In this document: positions 46,880 through 60,101 of the stretch, piece by piece | Numbering within the stretch: the first letter of the stretch is position 1 | Layout: each line of letters starts with the position of its first letter | Notes under the pieces: model-generated | Seen by the model: the letters and a program-made list of their open reading frames with translations, nothing else | What the model was told of the DNA's origin: nothing | The model's database searches: none | Position numbers and translations under genes: made by a program | Source: Anabas testudineus | Lineage: Eukaryota > Chordata > Actinopteri > Anabantiformes > Anabantidae | Assembly (NCBI RefSeq): GCF_900324465.2 | Contig: NC_046610.1 | Span: 20,195,824 to 20,259,823, forward strand | DNA: 64,000 nucleotides | Direction of reading: 5' to 3'

Positions 46880-49800
46880 CTACCTCTTCAATCCTCTCTG
46901 GGCCTGTTTAAGCAATGAATCAAAGTCGAGGTCCTCAAACCTGTTCTTGGTAGGCGACAGATCTGCTTCTCTGTTTGCGTCTGAGAAGGAAAGGAACATT
47001 TATAGGTTTACTGTTAAGTTCAACGACGCCCACATTAAAGTACAATTAGTGTACAAAATAACTGGAACACCAGTGTTATCTAATACGAATAAAGTAAACC
47101 TTGAAGCCCAAAATGTACACTTCAGCTGATGTTTTGCAGATGTGGACTGAATTACACTTAAAGCTTTTCGAAGTAGTTTATTTTCTCCTTATCTTGGTCT
47201 CACCTAGATCAGAGTAGTTGGAATTGCAGAACTGTCTTCTTCCACCAAAGCAGATGTCAAAAGGCAGCTCATCGGGCTTCCGTAGTTTGCCGCCATTATC
47301 AATCGCAGCAAAAGCATCATCCATATTGTAGAATGTGACAAAGGCGTAGTGGTCGCTATAAGAAACAAAGAGGAATTTAATACTGATAAACTGTAATTTA
47401 TGATACATAACACAAATAAACTGAAGAAATCCAAAACATAACTCTTCAAACATACCCTCTGTCTCTGAAGTGAAGCGACACACATTCCACTTCTCCAAAC
47501 TGAGAGAAGCGTTCCCTCAGTTCACTGTGTGTCATTGACCTGCTGATACGGCCAACGTACACCACCCTGCGCTCATCCTGTTGGGACACAATTTTCATAA
47601 TTACTCATTGCTCATGTTAAAAAGCCACACACATCTCATGCAGCGGTTTTATACTCACTATGGCTTTGAGTTTCTGAATCCTTATCTCACGTTCCCTCCT
47701 GAGCCTCATGGACTCTCTGCTGCTGTGGAGATGATGGGAATAATAGAGAGAATGTGACTACATTGACAGAAGTACGCCCAGAAACTCAGTTAAGTCAGAG
47801 AGAGACGAAAAAACACATCAAACAACACACCCATTATTTCTGTTCCATCTATGTCTAAAAGAAAAACTCCACCGTTAACGGACCTGTAAACATTTCTCCA
47901 CTGCCTGCAGTAAATCTGTGGTGATGGTGATCGGGACCTGGATGCGGACCAAGACCTGGACCTTGACCTGCTGGGTCTCGATCTTGAGAAAAACAACCTA
48001 TTCCTTCGAGGTGGGGACTGGGAAACTGAGCGAGAGCAGGACGATGAACATGAACTGCTCTCTGAATGCTTGTGACGGAGCCTGCAAGATGGACACATGA
48101 AGAATTAGGAATGATGCACAAGGACGACAACGAATGATGAGAAAGACTAACAAAGGATTACTTTTGTCTTTTAGGAGAGCGAGATGCAGAGCTGGATGAT
48201 GAAGAAGAAGAAGACGAAGAGGAGGAGCAGGAGCTGGAGCTGGAGCTGGAGTCCGACCGAGGAGACCTTCTGCAATATCGTCTCTTCTCCCTCCCTCTTC
48301 TAGGAGGGCTGGGTGGAGGTGTAGGTAGAGTGCATGGGGCTGTCTGGTGCTCCCTTGCACCACAGTGTGAAAACTGCAGAGCTTGGTCTGGGGAAGGCCC
48401 CGTCTCTAAGCTGGCCTTGGGGTGTGCAAAGAGAGACTTTGCTGGTACGGCTGAGGTCTGTGTTTTGCATTTAGCAGCGGCACTTGAGTCATCAGAGGTC
48501 TCCTGTGACTCGCTAATGTTTTTAGGACTATCCTTGAGTAAAGAGAGCCTAGCTCTGCTTCGCTGAGTAGCACCTGTAAGTGAATGATCCACAGGTCCGC
48601 AGTAATCATGATCTGAGGATACAGATGAATGCAGGTGAGAAGAGGTGTGTGTAGCCGTGGACTCCAAGGGGCTAGTGTGAGTTTTTCTGGACGGTAGAGG
48701 ACGGGGGTCAATGATCTGAATCGTCTTGGATGGAGGATTCTTGCGCCTTGCTGCCTGCCCTTGCTGCGTACTGAGGATAATTTCGGTGCTGAAGGCCTCG
48801 GGGATGTCAACATGCTCCAACATCTGGAGATCTGGTGGATTCCTGAGGGTTTTTGGAGTGCTCAAAGGTTCAAGTGCTAATCTGGAGGTATTTTCTGAGC
48901 GTACCGGTGCAGTTGTCTGCTGGTCCAAATCAATGCTAACAAGTGTGGGCTTCTCACACACGCTCTCTTTAGCTGGAGGAGGGAAAAAAAATTGATCACA
49001 CTACGACCACAGATCTGGAAATCCAAATCACCAACGCACTAGTAATCTGATCACTCACCTTGTGTCTCTTCAAACTGTTCCAGCAGGCTGGTCAGATCAG
49101 AGGCTTCAATTCCTGAGTTCAAAGAACACACACCGAGTATACAAGTTAAAACACACAGTTCCTTCATGAGGTCAGATTTAATAGACGTGTCTGAGCAGTT
49201 TACCTGAATCTCCTGCTGCTTTCTGCACTGTACAGCTATGCTGAGGAGCAGGTGGGGGTTCCTTGTGAGGAGAAATGCCAGGGGGAACCTCTGTCAATGT
49301 TTCCCTCACTGGTAGGAGATCAGCCACAGGAGAAGGTGGCTGAGCACAAAGTGGTGTGGGTGAAGGACACTTTATTTTACCAACAGGATATAGACTTTGT
49401 GGCTGAGGAGTCTTTGGTTCCTGCTTGGCTTCGTTCGTTGGACTCAGGCTGCATACTTGAGGCTGTGACTTTGTGCACTGTGAAGCAGGGGTTTGTATTG
49501 ACGAGGGAAAAAGTGCGGGATGTGAGGAGGAGATGCCTGAAGCGATCTCAGTAAACTTGTCTGTGATGACCTGAAGCAGGGCGGTGCTGTCCTGGTTTAG
49601 TAGCAACACCTGGGTCTTTGGTTCTGAGGAGGGTGCCTGTTTTTGAGGAGATAAGGTTGAGGATTCATTTTGGTTTTCTTTCGAGTGCCTTATACTGTAA
49701 AGGCTGGAGTCTTGGTCCTCTTCGGACTTTGATGAGGACTGGTCAGCGGGTGGTGGGGCTGTTTGGCTAACTGGCAAAGGGAGGAGAACAGGGTTTGGGG

Positions 49801-52276
49801 GATCACTGCTGAGCAGTGTTGGCTTCTTTACTGGACTCTTCTTGGTTCCAGGCACAGTTACATTTACATTACCCGTGATGTCTGGCAGTGGACTTGCAGG
49901 TGAGATCATTCTGGATTCAGTTCTTAGGCGCTTTAGTCCACTGTGATGTAGATGAGTTGGCTTGGCCTCTGAGGGTGTAGGCCTGGGTGGTGGAGAAGTA
50001 TGATGGGACGAAGCCTTGTAACCAGGCTGATGGAGAGGATCAGTAGTGCTTCTGGTACCTTCTGGATAATGCTGTACAGTCTCTGGCCTACAACTGCTCT
50101 GTCTTTGTCCCTGCAAACAGAGGATGGGAGGCAGCTCTTTGGGGGGGTCAGAAACAGAGGGCCACTTAGTGGTGTAGTTCCCCTGTTTCTCCAACAGGGG
50201 TTGCCTCTTCTGGCGCAACTGTCTGTACTGTTGGAGGCTGAGAGATTTGACCTTTGTCTCACCTTTTAGCGAGACAGTCTCAGCTTTGTCACTGTTCGTG
50301 TCTAAGGACGGTATCTGGGGTTCAAGTGCTGGACCCGATGGGTTTTCAAGTGCTTTTTTCTGTCTGGTAGAACAGACACAGACTCACTTGTGTGTCCACT
50401 TGTTAATTTTTTCTCATTCAATCCCTTTTCTCCACCGATTCATCAAACGAAGCCACTTGAACGGGGCCAAAGCTCACTCTTTTCTTCTCTCTGGATGGTG
50501 GAGCTTTGGATGAATCCCCATTCACCAGCACGCTCTTCAAGCGTTTGCCAGTATCTCTCCTTCCATCACTCTGCTCTTCCTCCTTTGTCTTGTTCACAGG
50601 CGCCTCATCATCTGACACAACATTTATCTCTTCATCGCTCTCTTCTGTGGGTTTTTCGTACCTCCACACCTCCCCCTGGGAGAACACCGTCTGCTGGTCG
50701 TCCACATGCAGCTTCAGACAGTAGGGGTGCATTAGCTTCACCAAGTTAACAAGGGAAGCTGAGGTGAAGACCTCCACCTCATTCTCTGCTTTCTTGTTTT
50801 CGGTGTCACTTTGTTGTTTGAACAGCTGTGGAAATTTCTCACCTCCCTTTTCTTCATCACCTTTAACTCTTTTTCCGGTGTATGCACCCACCACTGAGTT
50901 GTCCCTGCGGCCTGGGTCGATGAGGAGCTTGGAGTCTGGCAGGGTGTCAAAGGGAGACAGAGTGTCATCATCCTCCACAGTGTCCAGCATCTCCGTCAAG
51001 GCCGACAGCAGGGTCTCACTCTCTTCATCCACTCCACTCTTATTCTGCAACAGGGAAAAAGTCATATTATAACAGTATGTCGAGCTTGGTGGGAGTCAAC
51101 ATCACAACCATCACCAACTGTGTAGTTGCAAGTACTTTATCACTGACCTCTGGACCAACAGTGGAGTCCTCAAAGAGGGCCAGGATGGAATGGTCCACAC
51201 AGGACTGTGTGCTCCTCTCCACATCTTCAACATCCACTCTGCTCAGGATCAGCTGCAGAGAAACAGACAAACAGAAAAACTACATCAAATACATGTTACT
51301 ACAATGCACTCCTTCTTCTGGGTGTGACCAGAGGTTCAGGCGCAGGATGTGATCAGTTCAAAATGAACTTTCTAAGCATAAACAGGAAGAGGTGCTGACA
51401 AAACGTCAAATAGAAAAAGTAGAAAACAGTGGGGGAAAGTAGATGTTCTGCAACAAATAAAGTGGAGGGCTGCAGCATTCAAATGAATGAGTGTTGGACA
51501 TCTCTGATTCTTCTGTATACTTGTCCCTGTTAATTCATAAAAAACAGAATATCGCATCAAGACGATTTATGTTAGGTGTGTGTATAAAATACTATCAAAC
51601 ATATCATCTATCGTTGGAGACTTTTAGATTTGATCAACTAGTTTGAGTTCACGGTCAAAGAGGCGGGTCGAGCTCTGCATCACCTCTGGGAAGTGGAAAC
51701 CGAGGAAAGTGTCGCTGTCACCACTTGAACCCAGAGGTTTCTGTCCTGCTGTCTGTGTCCCTGCTAACGATGCCGGGGACACGGTGCAAAGGGGACAGTG
51801 CCGTGAACGAGCCTCCTCGTCCGGGGATGTCTGGGTGCAGACAGCGGCACATGTCGAGGACGCAGCCTGATCTGAACATCTTGTACTTTATCGGGGTCGA
51901 GCCTCGTCCGGCGTTTCATGTCTAACCATTTCCCCGGAGAAGCTGTTCAATGTTCAGCGACATTAGCGAGCTGTCGCCGAGCAGTGTGTGTCTGTACACG
52001 GTGTCCTCGCTCGCTCGCTCGCTCGCCCTGCTAATGCTGCTGCAGCCTCCCTGCTCCCCCGCTCCCTGCTACTACCGGCCCGACTCGGCCACGTGTCGCC
52101 GAGCCCGCATGTGAAGCGGCCGCTGTTAAAACACCGAAATCCGCCCGAGTGGCGCCGCTCGGACGCGGCATGAGCTAAAGTGAGAGCAGCGGTACCTCTG
52201 CGGGGTTGCTGGCGGCCGGAAAGCCTCTCCTGCTGCCGGTTAAAAGCCCGTCTTTCCCCCTCCACCGCGCCGCCAT
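46880..52276 (-). CDS. pprc1: PGC-1-related coactivator (PRC)
   Basis: Eleven exons (transcript order): 52276-52196, 51252-51148, 51044-50436, 50359-49204, 49112-49059, 48972-48162, 48081-47884, 47722-47659, 47577-47456, 47355-47204, 46980-46880; 3453 nt, 1150 aa (human 1664). Co-activates NRF-1, CREB and ERR-alpha to raise respiratory-chain gene expression. N-terminal acidic activation region: HSILALFEDST, SETLLSALTEMLD, LSPFDTLPDSKLL, then LVNLVKLMHPYC. Exon 4 is Pro/Ser/Gln-rich and low in conservation. IEASDLTSLLEQFEE (exon 5) matches the human coactivator motif. HDYCGP (exon 6) resembles the HCF-binding DHDY tetrapeptide. A polyserine run and RS-rich region follow. The RRM is in exons 9-10 (VVYVGRI and DHYAFVTF as RNP2/RNP1, then FDICFGGRRQFC), and the end is FEDLDFDSLLKQAQ. 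The divergent neighbour ldb1 matches human 10q24. Confidence 0.93.
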
Positions 52277-52420
52277 CTTGCTGCTCCACATGGTCCGCTG
52301 CCAGGCCGGACGGAGACACGTGGTCCCCGGCACGGAGCGAGCACCGAGCTGGGATCAGTGAGTACCCACCGAGCCGGAGGGCGGCGGTGAGGAGATCAGG
52401 GCACATCTGATCCGAGGTCA
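51950..52420 (-). promoter_or_regulatory. CpG-rich promoter/first-exon region of pprc1
   Basis: Dense CpG and high G+C around exon 1, with CACGTG E-boxes near 52089-52094 (intron 1) and 52317-52322 (upstream). No TATA box. It spans the ATG at 52276 and fits a housekeeping CpG-island promoter. Confidence 0.6.
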
Positions 52421-53924
52421 GTCCCAGCTGGACCTCCTTCCTCAGCCATTAGTTAACTTAGGAGTCTTCTCCTGACAGTTAGCTGGTGATTCAAGGCAGG
52501 AATTAATAGTTCAGAGTTCATGTTGATTGTTGGTTTAACTATTAGAAAAACAAATTATTCATATATTCATGACAACAAGTATTTTTTTTTATACAGACAC
52601 ATGCTTCCTTTTCAGTGAAGTTATAAACATGATCATTTCTTGTTTCTATATTATTTGATTAATTTATTGCTCAAGAGCGACATCTAACGGCCAGATGACA
52701 ATACTACAAGTTCCCCTAATAATGATCCGAGCACAAAAAGGAACCAATTAGCTTTTTGTCTAGGTGACTTTAAGTTCCCATGTTTTTAAACCCCTGTTTG
52801 AAAGTTATTAGTAGGCCAGTAGCAAGCAGTTTTTACAGTTTATTAAAAATGAATGAGGGCAGAGGCTGCCTTTCATAGTAGAAATGTGCTGATCTGTCTG
52901 TTCCCTTTATAGAGGAGGCTTTAATAAACAGAGCAATAATGGTGAAACAGGGAGTTATCTGGAAATCGGAAAGAACAAAAGCAATTCACCAAAGTGTTTC
53001 ATGGTCTCTAATGTCACAATAGCTGAGAATATCAGGATTATCTGACGCGCTGATTGCAGTCAGTGACGGTGGTGTTGATGTAGAGAATCCTTGAAGTGGT
53101 GTTGTACAGCAAAGCAGCATGTGTCTGTTTGCTGTGGTCTGCCTCATCACCAGAACAAACACATTATCTGCGTGCTCACACAGGCCATTGCAATATTGAT
53201 GTGTTGACTTTGCAGATAAACCTGTGTACACACCCTCCACCTTGACACGGTTTACCGTTAGGACCTAACAACAGCGCTGTTTCCCCATCTCACCTGAAAT
53301 GGCACCTTCTAAGGTCCTGTTTGACATCTTCACATAAATTGAAATGTTGTCAGGTGCCAGAAAGCATTTGTACACTAGATCCTGTGATTGAATACATTTG
53401 AATGGATTAATCACTTGCAGTCACGAGTTAAAACTGTAATGCTGACTTTTACTTAAGTCACAGTTAATCACGACTGTTTCATAATAAATCCTCCGTTCCA
53501 CTTCAGTCAGTGCACCGCCCTGTGCTACCTGATGTAGAGTATCATAAAAAATAATGTCAAATAAAATGTCACAGCTGCTTTCACCTGTGATTTTGCATTT
53601 TCTCTCTCCAGCTGATGAAGACTAACACCCAATCACATGATCCTCCTTGGATGGTTGATTACATTTACATTTTTGACACAACTGCAAAAATATCTTCCTT
53701 GTTTCTCCTTCTATACAACTTGTTGCCACTGGTGTTAAAGTTGTCTGCAGGAGTTGGAGCACTTATCTTGTTCAGGTGATTCTGGTCCGACAGGTTGAGC
53801 TTGATAAACTGTGATCACACTTTAACCACACAGAGCTGATCAGTAGCTGTTAAAACACATATTGAAAAAACAAAAATCTCATTACATTTTTCCAGGTTCA
53901 CAGAATTCTTTAGCTGCAATGCCT

Positions 53925-54205
53925 CTGTTCATCCATCCCTTATCCTAACTAGCCTATCACAGCTGTCATTGGGTCGCCGGTCTGTCACAGGGCCGACATA
54001 TAGAGACACACAAACATGCACACTCACATTCACACCTAGAGCGAGCTGTTGACCTAACTCTAACTGTGTGTCTTTAGGCAGCAGGAGGCACCTGGAGTAT
54101 CCAGAGATCACCCACACAGACACAGGGAGGACAAGGCACCCGTCCCACCTGCTGGTTCAAACCCTGGTCGTTCTTGATGTGAGGCGACAGCGCGAACCCC
54201 AACAG
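53925..54205. repeat. Decayed dispersed fish repeat (SINE-like, class uncertain)
   Basis: Recognisable phrases of a very common fish interspersed repeat: cacactcacattcacaccta, then tctttaggcagcaggaggca, gagtatccagagatcacccac, and finally gtgaggcgacagcgcgaac. Several substitutions and small gaps against that consensus as I remember it. The class (SINE- or MITE-like) is not settled from sequence alone. Confidence 0.5.
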
Positions 54206-54926
54206 CTCTGTTCAAATGTAACTAAATCTGCTGCCACTTCCTCTAAAGCTCATTTATGTTACATTTTATTTGTGTGATGATTAATATTTATATATTTTGT
54301 GCTGGTCTCCCTCCTGTGCTGTTTTGTGTTGTACCTGCAAATATTCTGTCCAATGAATCATGTGTTATTCATGTTCCCCACTTGATGGGGCTATTACCCA
54401 TCTTTCATTAAGGTCTTCTCTGTCTTGTTTTCTATCAGCACTCTAAAGTTGTGAATGAGTTAATTCCCAGTAAGCTGATTTCTCCACACAGGCCACCTAT
54501 TCACTGTGGATGACAATCAGACATTTATGCATGAATGAAATGGATGCATAACAAACTCAGGTTCATCGCCTCTTCATTTCTGTGGCGTTATCTCGTTTTA
54601 TCTCTCTGTTTTTCGGTGGAGGACTATGGATGTGTCTGGCCTGTTATCTTGTGCATACCAGCGAGGGTTTGACCTTTCTGCTGAATGTCATGGTCGTACA
54701 CAGAGTCGGTGGCTGTACTAGATTAGTGGTGAACACACACACTTTAACAAGGTACCACCACACACTCCCAGTTCATTTATTTTGATTCATGGGGGCACCT
54801 GGTTTGACTTCCCACATACATCTTAATACTGTACATCTGCTCACTGTCCTATATAAGTTTCCTTTTTTGTGGCTTTATCCTATAACTCCACTTCTTCTGT
54901 TCTGTTGCTGCATCTCACCACCCCTA

Positions 54927-54927
<1 letters not shown>

Positions 54928-54976
<49 letters not shown>
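54928..54976. repeat. CA dinucleotide microsatellite
   Basis: About 24 CA units, followed by looser CA-rich sequence to about 55010. Confidence 0.95.
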
Positions 54977-54982
<6 letters not shown>

Positions 54983-56852
54983 ACACATGCAAACAGACAC
55001 ACAAACACAGCACCTCCTGCCTCATCTCCCACAACTCTTGAAACACATTACTGTCTGAAATGGGGCCAAAGCACCCTCCAGTCTCCAGCGGGTGAGGTGC
55101 GAGTGCACACAAGCATGCAGAGCTCTGTGTGTGTGTGTGTGTGTGTGCGCGTTCAGGAGGGGGGAGTTCTGTGTAAGTGGGTCACCTTACTGCTGCATCC
55201 AGCGCCCAGCCACCATGCTCCACCACTCTCCATAACCCTTTTTCTGCTTGGGTCACTGTTTTTGGCAGGAAATGTAAAATTCACTCACGCACACTCACTC
55301 GCTCCGTTACTTTAAACTCTACAGAGCGCTGGTCTTTGCTCTTATTCCTGGGGGAGAAAAGGGAGAAGGAAAACATCTCTATCTCCAGCTTGTCTTTCAT
55401 GCCTCTCACTCTCCTCTCTCTTTATCACTCTGCCCCTCCTTCCTTCTGCCTCTCATCCTGTCCTCACTCTTGACCTGCACTAGGACTCCCACAGTGCTCT
55501 TTTGGCATGTTTGAATTTTTAAAGAACCCATGAGGTTTAAGGAGTCGGGTGTATGCTTTCTTCTTCCTGCCTCCCTCACACTTTCCGCTGTTGTGTGTGT
55601 TTGTGTGAGTGTTTTTCTATGACTTCCAGTCATCTTGGCTGCTCAGGCATGCAGTGTTTTGTGCGTATGCACTTCTTTGACCTTTCAGATATTGTGTAAC
55701 ACTGGGAGCAGCGCGTTATAAAAAGGCAAAAGCACTCCAATCTTTAACTTGACACCTTCTCTTCAGGGGAAAGCAGGACACACAGGCGCTACTTTGAGGT
55801 TGCTGAGTGAGGGAGTTGTGTTGCTGTGGTTCTCATAATTTTTCTTTACTTATTCTTTTCTTTTAGAGCAGAGGAGAGGAATGCCCTCCCACACGGTGAA
55901 GTGAACATCTGTTAGTGCGAAATGAAGGCCTGAGAGAGAAAGAGGAGGAGGAGGAGAAAGGACCTCACATTGATACAGGAAGAAAGAAATCGAGGTGAGG
56001 GGGGAACAAGAGAGCGTGCAGAGAGGTGGAAAGGGGAGGAGAGAAAGTGACAAGACATCAGCTGGAGGAGACCCCCCTATCTACAGAGGAGCAGAGGTGA
56101 GAGAATATCCAGCGAGCGGTTGTGCCTTACAGGTGTACACGTTGGCGGGCACGCATGCACATAAACACACTCAGCATGGTAACAGAAGCCTGCATCAATA
56201 ATGTAGCCGAGAGAAAGAGGATGCAGATTCCGCCTTACATAAGAGTTTACAGAGAGCTCGCCGGCTCAGAACAGCTCTTTTATTCTGTCGTTTGCCCTCA
56301 GGCTGGAGGCACATAGGCTTTCTTAAGCTAATTAACCACCACATTTGCCAACCAAACAACTTTTTAAGATAAGTGTGCTGCAACAAAGGTTTGACTTGGT
56401 GAAGCAAAATATTTCAGCAGCGGTTTCTACACCACTACCCCAGTTCGCTGGATCTTACATTATTGAACTTCTGTTCCAGGCTTGTTTGTAGCAGGCACGG
56501 TTAGTTTGTTGACAAAGGCCAGGTCCTTCAACATTAATGACCTGGTAACTGAACTTTGTCCGCTGTGGACAAACTGATACTGTATGGCTGAACCTGCCAG
56601 GAGCCAAAGCACATTGTTCATCCAGGTCACTGGGGTCACCGGGGTCACAGAGACGTGATGGAAGTTCAGCAGTGGCTATTGTTTAAAGCAGTAGGCCACA
56701 TACAGTGTAATACAACATTCAACCAGACCATCAAAAATGTAAACACTTGTTGACTGAAAGCTGTGATCAGTATTCAGACATGCTAACAGCATTTGTGATG
56801 GAAATGTTAATGTGTCAATCAGCAAAATATGTCGGTTCTGTGATATTTGATT

Positions 56853-57000
56853 CAGAAAACTCTATTAATCCCAGAGGGGAATTGTTTTGTCCTGTTACAG
56901 CTGCTCTCTGTTAAAAAGGAAAGGAACCACACCAACACAAATACAAATGATTCACATACAAACACTCAGTGAGAATAAAAGAAAAATCTAAAGATGGATG
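56853..57000 (-). mobile_element. Short LINE 3'-end relic, minus strand
   Basis: Reads aaaactctattaatcccag followed by aggggaatt, a degenerate version of the tactttattgatcccc/ggggaaattt signature at 5941-5970, with a similar A/C-rich continuation. Probably an older 3'-end fragment of the same LINE type. Confidence 0.4.
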
Positions 57001-57746
57001 AAATATGTCTGTTCTAGTCAGGAGAGGAATGCCGTGAGCAATAATGACATAAATAATGATTGTGATTATGATGACGGTGTCATTCCCCTATCATCATAAT
57101 CATAGAGGTAGAGACCAAAAAAGAGCAGGCTGGCATTTATCAGGTGGATAACAATGATGTCAAATGAATCCTAATGTTTCTCTGTGTCTGGTGGGAACTG
57201 CCAGTATAACAACTTTATGAAGTAATAAGTTGTCAGTGTTGTATTTATAGCTTGTTGCCTTGACAATGAGTCAAGCCAAAAAAGTTTAAAGGTTTTATAG
57301 ACAAATACAAGAATGAAGCAAATAAGAAAAAAAAAAAGGATCAGATGAAATGTTTAATAGAAACAATTCAGCAAAGTTTACTTTAGGGCTGCACGGCGGG
57401 AAACTTGCTCCGAAAATTGTTTTCCTGCTTCTGCTTTGTCATTTTCTTCTCTGATGTCTTTTCTTCACCTTCTTGTTTTGTGTTTCCTGTGTGTCTTTTA
57501 TACTTTAATCTCCCTCTGTGGCTTTGTTTGTCTGTTATTTATCAGTGTTGTGTGGCTCGGACTGTCTGCTCACTGGCAAACTGTTAACACGTGTGTGTGT
57601 GTGTGTATGAATAATTATGGTAAGGTGTAAGACAGTGTGCTTTGTGCACACATCCGTTTGAAAGTATGAACTTGTCAGAACTATCTCTATGAAGCTGTTA
57701 ATGTGGGCAGATATATGTGTGAATCACAGTTTTCATTTGTACATGC

Positions 57747-57791
<45 letters not shown>

Positions 57792-57800
57792 TGTGTGTGT
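57747..57800. repeat. GT dinucleotide microsatellite
   Basis: About 25 GT units, nearly pure. Confidence 0.95.
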
Positions 57801-57894
57801 AAAAGCTCATCATGCTTTTGCTATCCTTTTTCTGCCACATTGCCATGGCGACAGTGCCCTCCCGGGGTAATGGGGGATGAGTGCGCCAGAGCTA

Positions 57895-58100
57895 TTTATT
57901 CCCTCTTCCTCATTCCCTCCCTCCCTCTTCCTCCCTCCCTCCCTCCCTCCATCCATCCATCCATTGCCTTCTCTTTTCGTCTCTCTCTCTGTCTGTCTCT
58001 CTCTCTCACTCCCTCCATCTCTGCCCTCTTCCTCCTGCAACCTCTCCTTCTCTCCATCTTCCTGCAACCTCTCCTTCCTCTGTTCTTTCTTCCCCTCTCT
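57895..58100. repeat. Polypyrimidine (CT/CCTC-rich) tract
   Basis: About 200 bp almost entirely C and T on the + strand (ccctccctcc, tctctctctc, catc units). It produces Ser/Leu/Pro-rich frames that are not genes. Confidence 0.85.
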
Positions 58101-59444
58101 GATTGGCTTAACACTCTCCTACTCAAAATGAGATACTGCCTAATGAGACAGAGGGTGAGGAAGAGAGAGAAGGAGACAAAGAGCAAGAGTCTTAAAAAAG
58201 GGAAGTAGAAATATGTGGGGGAGGCGATCTATGCAGACTTGTGTTCCTCTTTTCATGTAAAGAGAGAACCTGATTGAACATAACTCAGCAGTGTCATTTT
58301 GGAGGGAAACTGCACACAAACAGCTGGTTATATACTGGATGTTTACGTCTCAGGAGTGTACATATGTGTGTAATGTGTCTGCATTTAGTCTCTTAAGAAA
58401 AAGTGTGTGCATTTTTTTCTCGACTCAGCTGGGGTCATGACCTTTTTTAACAGTTTCAAATCAGAGAATGACCAGAGCTTGTCCATGTGTTGTTTATTTG
58501 TCCCCTTAAAATAGCATGATTCTAAAGAAATGTTTAGATCTGAGTGATTTTATTTTAATATTTGTGGAATATAAAACATATCCAGTATTTCACAGAAAAA
58601 TACACACTGAAACCTGGATGAAACAGGTAGTCTGGCTCTGTCCAAAGGTAAGAAACCCCAACTACCAGCACCCTTAAAACTCACCAAGTAACAAATTATA
58701 TATTCTTGGTTAAATCAGGTTCACCTAATATTATCATTATGTGTTTAGATTATGTGTTTTCTCAGCCAGGTGCAGCAACGTCCTGGGGCATTGTAACATC
58801 AGCTAACCAGGTGCAGGTGGGAGCTTCATATTTACAGACATGAGGGTAGGATCAAGCTTCTCATCAAACTCACAGCAAGAAAGCAAATAAGCGTAGGCCG
58901 TTCCCAAAAACCTTGAACCATTCCTTCGAACATATGAGGTCTTTCTTAGATTTATCTTTCAATCCGTTCAGGGGTCACACACTGGTTTAGAGGACTTTAT
59001 ATATAATGTTTTTCCATCTCTCTTTCTGTCTCTCCATTTACTTTCTCCATCTCTCAATACTTTCCAACTTTCCTACCCCGAGTGTGGCTCTAAAAGGCAG
59101 CAAAGTCAATTTAAATTAGTCAAAAATGCCTTAAATTGTTTGTGCTGTAGAGAGTATGTGCTGCACCAAAACAGTGTGTGACAGACTCAAAACAACAGCA
59201 GGAGCCATGTTCAAAGTAATGAAGTAACTCGTCACCCAGTCGTGGGTTTTAATGGAGGACAGAGGGATAACTAGATGCACACAATGCTTGTTAGTAGGAT
59301 CAGTTCATCAGGCTGTTTGTGGTATTTGTTATCCTTAAGGTCTGTTTTTTTATATAACCTGGGCCTAACAACCCCCTCTCTCTCTCTCTTGTTCACTCAC
59401 TCACTCACACACGCGAACTTATGCATCTAACGGGGAAAGACAAA

Positions 59445-59745
59445 TGACATAGTGATAGAAGAAAGATTAGAGCGAGATGGAGACGGTGGGAGGAGGGAAA
59501 GGTAGAACGGAAGAAAGAAAGTAATAAGGAAGGGAAGAGACGGCGAGGGAGGGGAGGGAATGAGGGAGGGAGAGAGGGGGGAGGCCAGGAGAGATAAATG
59601 GCTGAGTAGACAGGAAGATGAGTGAAGCGGGAGAGCAACACTGTGTGACATACTGCAGACAGAAAGACTAACGGAGCGGGAGAGTGAATGGGCGAGAAAG
59701 AGAGACGAGAGAGAGAGTCGAGGTACGTCAGATGCCCCCTCCTCT
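59445..59745. repeat. Polypurine (GGGA/GAAA-rich) tract
   Basis: About 300 bp strongly biased to G and A on the + strand, opposite in strand sense to the tract at 57895-58100. The long frames on the minus strand are composition artefacts. Confidence 0.8.
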
Positions 59746-59832
59746 CTCCTCCTCCCTTTTCCTCCCCCCTGCCCTCCCCTGCCATGTAGCAGACCTTTGC
59801 TGGATGGTAACAAGCCACTCAGACTGCTGCAA

Positions 59833-59834
59833 CA

Positions 59835-59868
<34 letters not shown>
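59833..59868. repeat. CA dinucleotide microsatellite
   Basis: About 17 CA units. Confidence 0.9.
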
Positions 59869-59870
<2 letters not shown>

Positions 59871-60079
59871 TCCAGATTTCCTGAAGATCATTTAATTCTC
59901 CATGTGTGCACTCCTGTGTGCATGTGTCATTGTAGCGGCAGCAGTGAAAAACAGCCTGTACATATTTAAAGGGGATAAAAAAGCCCCACATCACATGGTT
60001 GTTATTCCCTCAAATCTGCCTCTCAGGTCACTTTGACAGTCCAGTCTCTCTCGCTCCCTCCCTCACTTGCTCGAGCACA

Positions 60080-60101
60080 CGCACACACACACACACACAC
60101 A

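Larger units (their letters stand above)
52421..55700. other. Intergenic DNA between pprc1 and ldb1, left part
   Basis: No supported exon. It contains the decayed dispersed repeat at 53925-54205 and the CA microsatellite at 54928-54976. Confidence 0.5.

Noticed and set aside
51643-51925. Plus-strand ORFs in the CpG-rich region near pprc1
   Set aside because: They fall in pprc1 intron 1 within CpG-rich DNA where stop codons are rare. No splice partners or recognisable domain.
57747-58208. Ser/Leu/Pro-rich ORFs on both strands
   Set aside because: Composition artefacts of the GT array and the polypyrimidine tract.
59405-59891. Minus-strand Ser/Pro/Leu ORFs of about 140-150 aa
   Set aside because: Artefacts of the polypurine tract; no initiation context, splice structure or domain.
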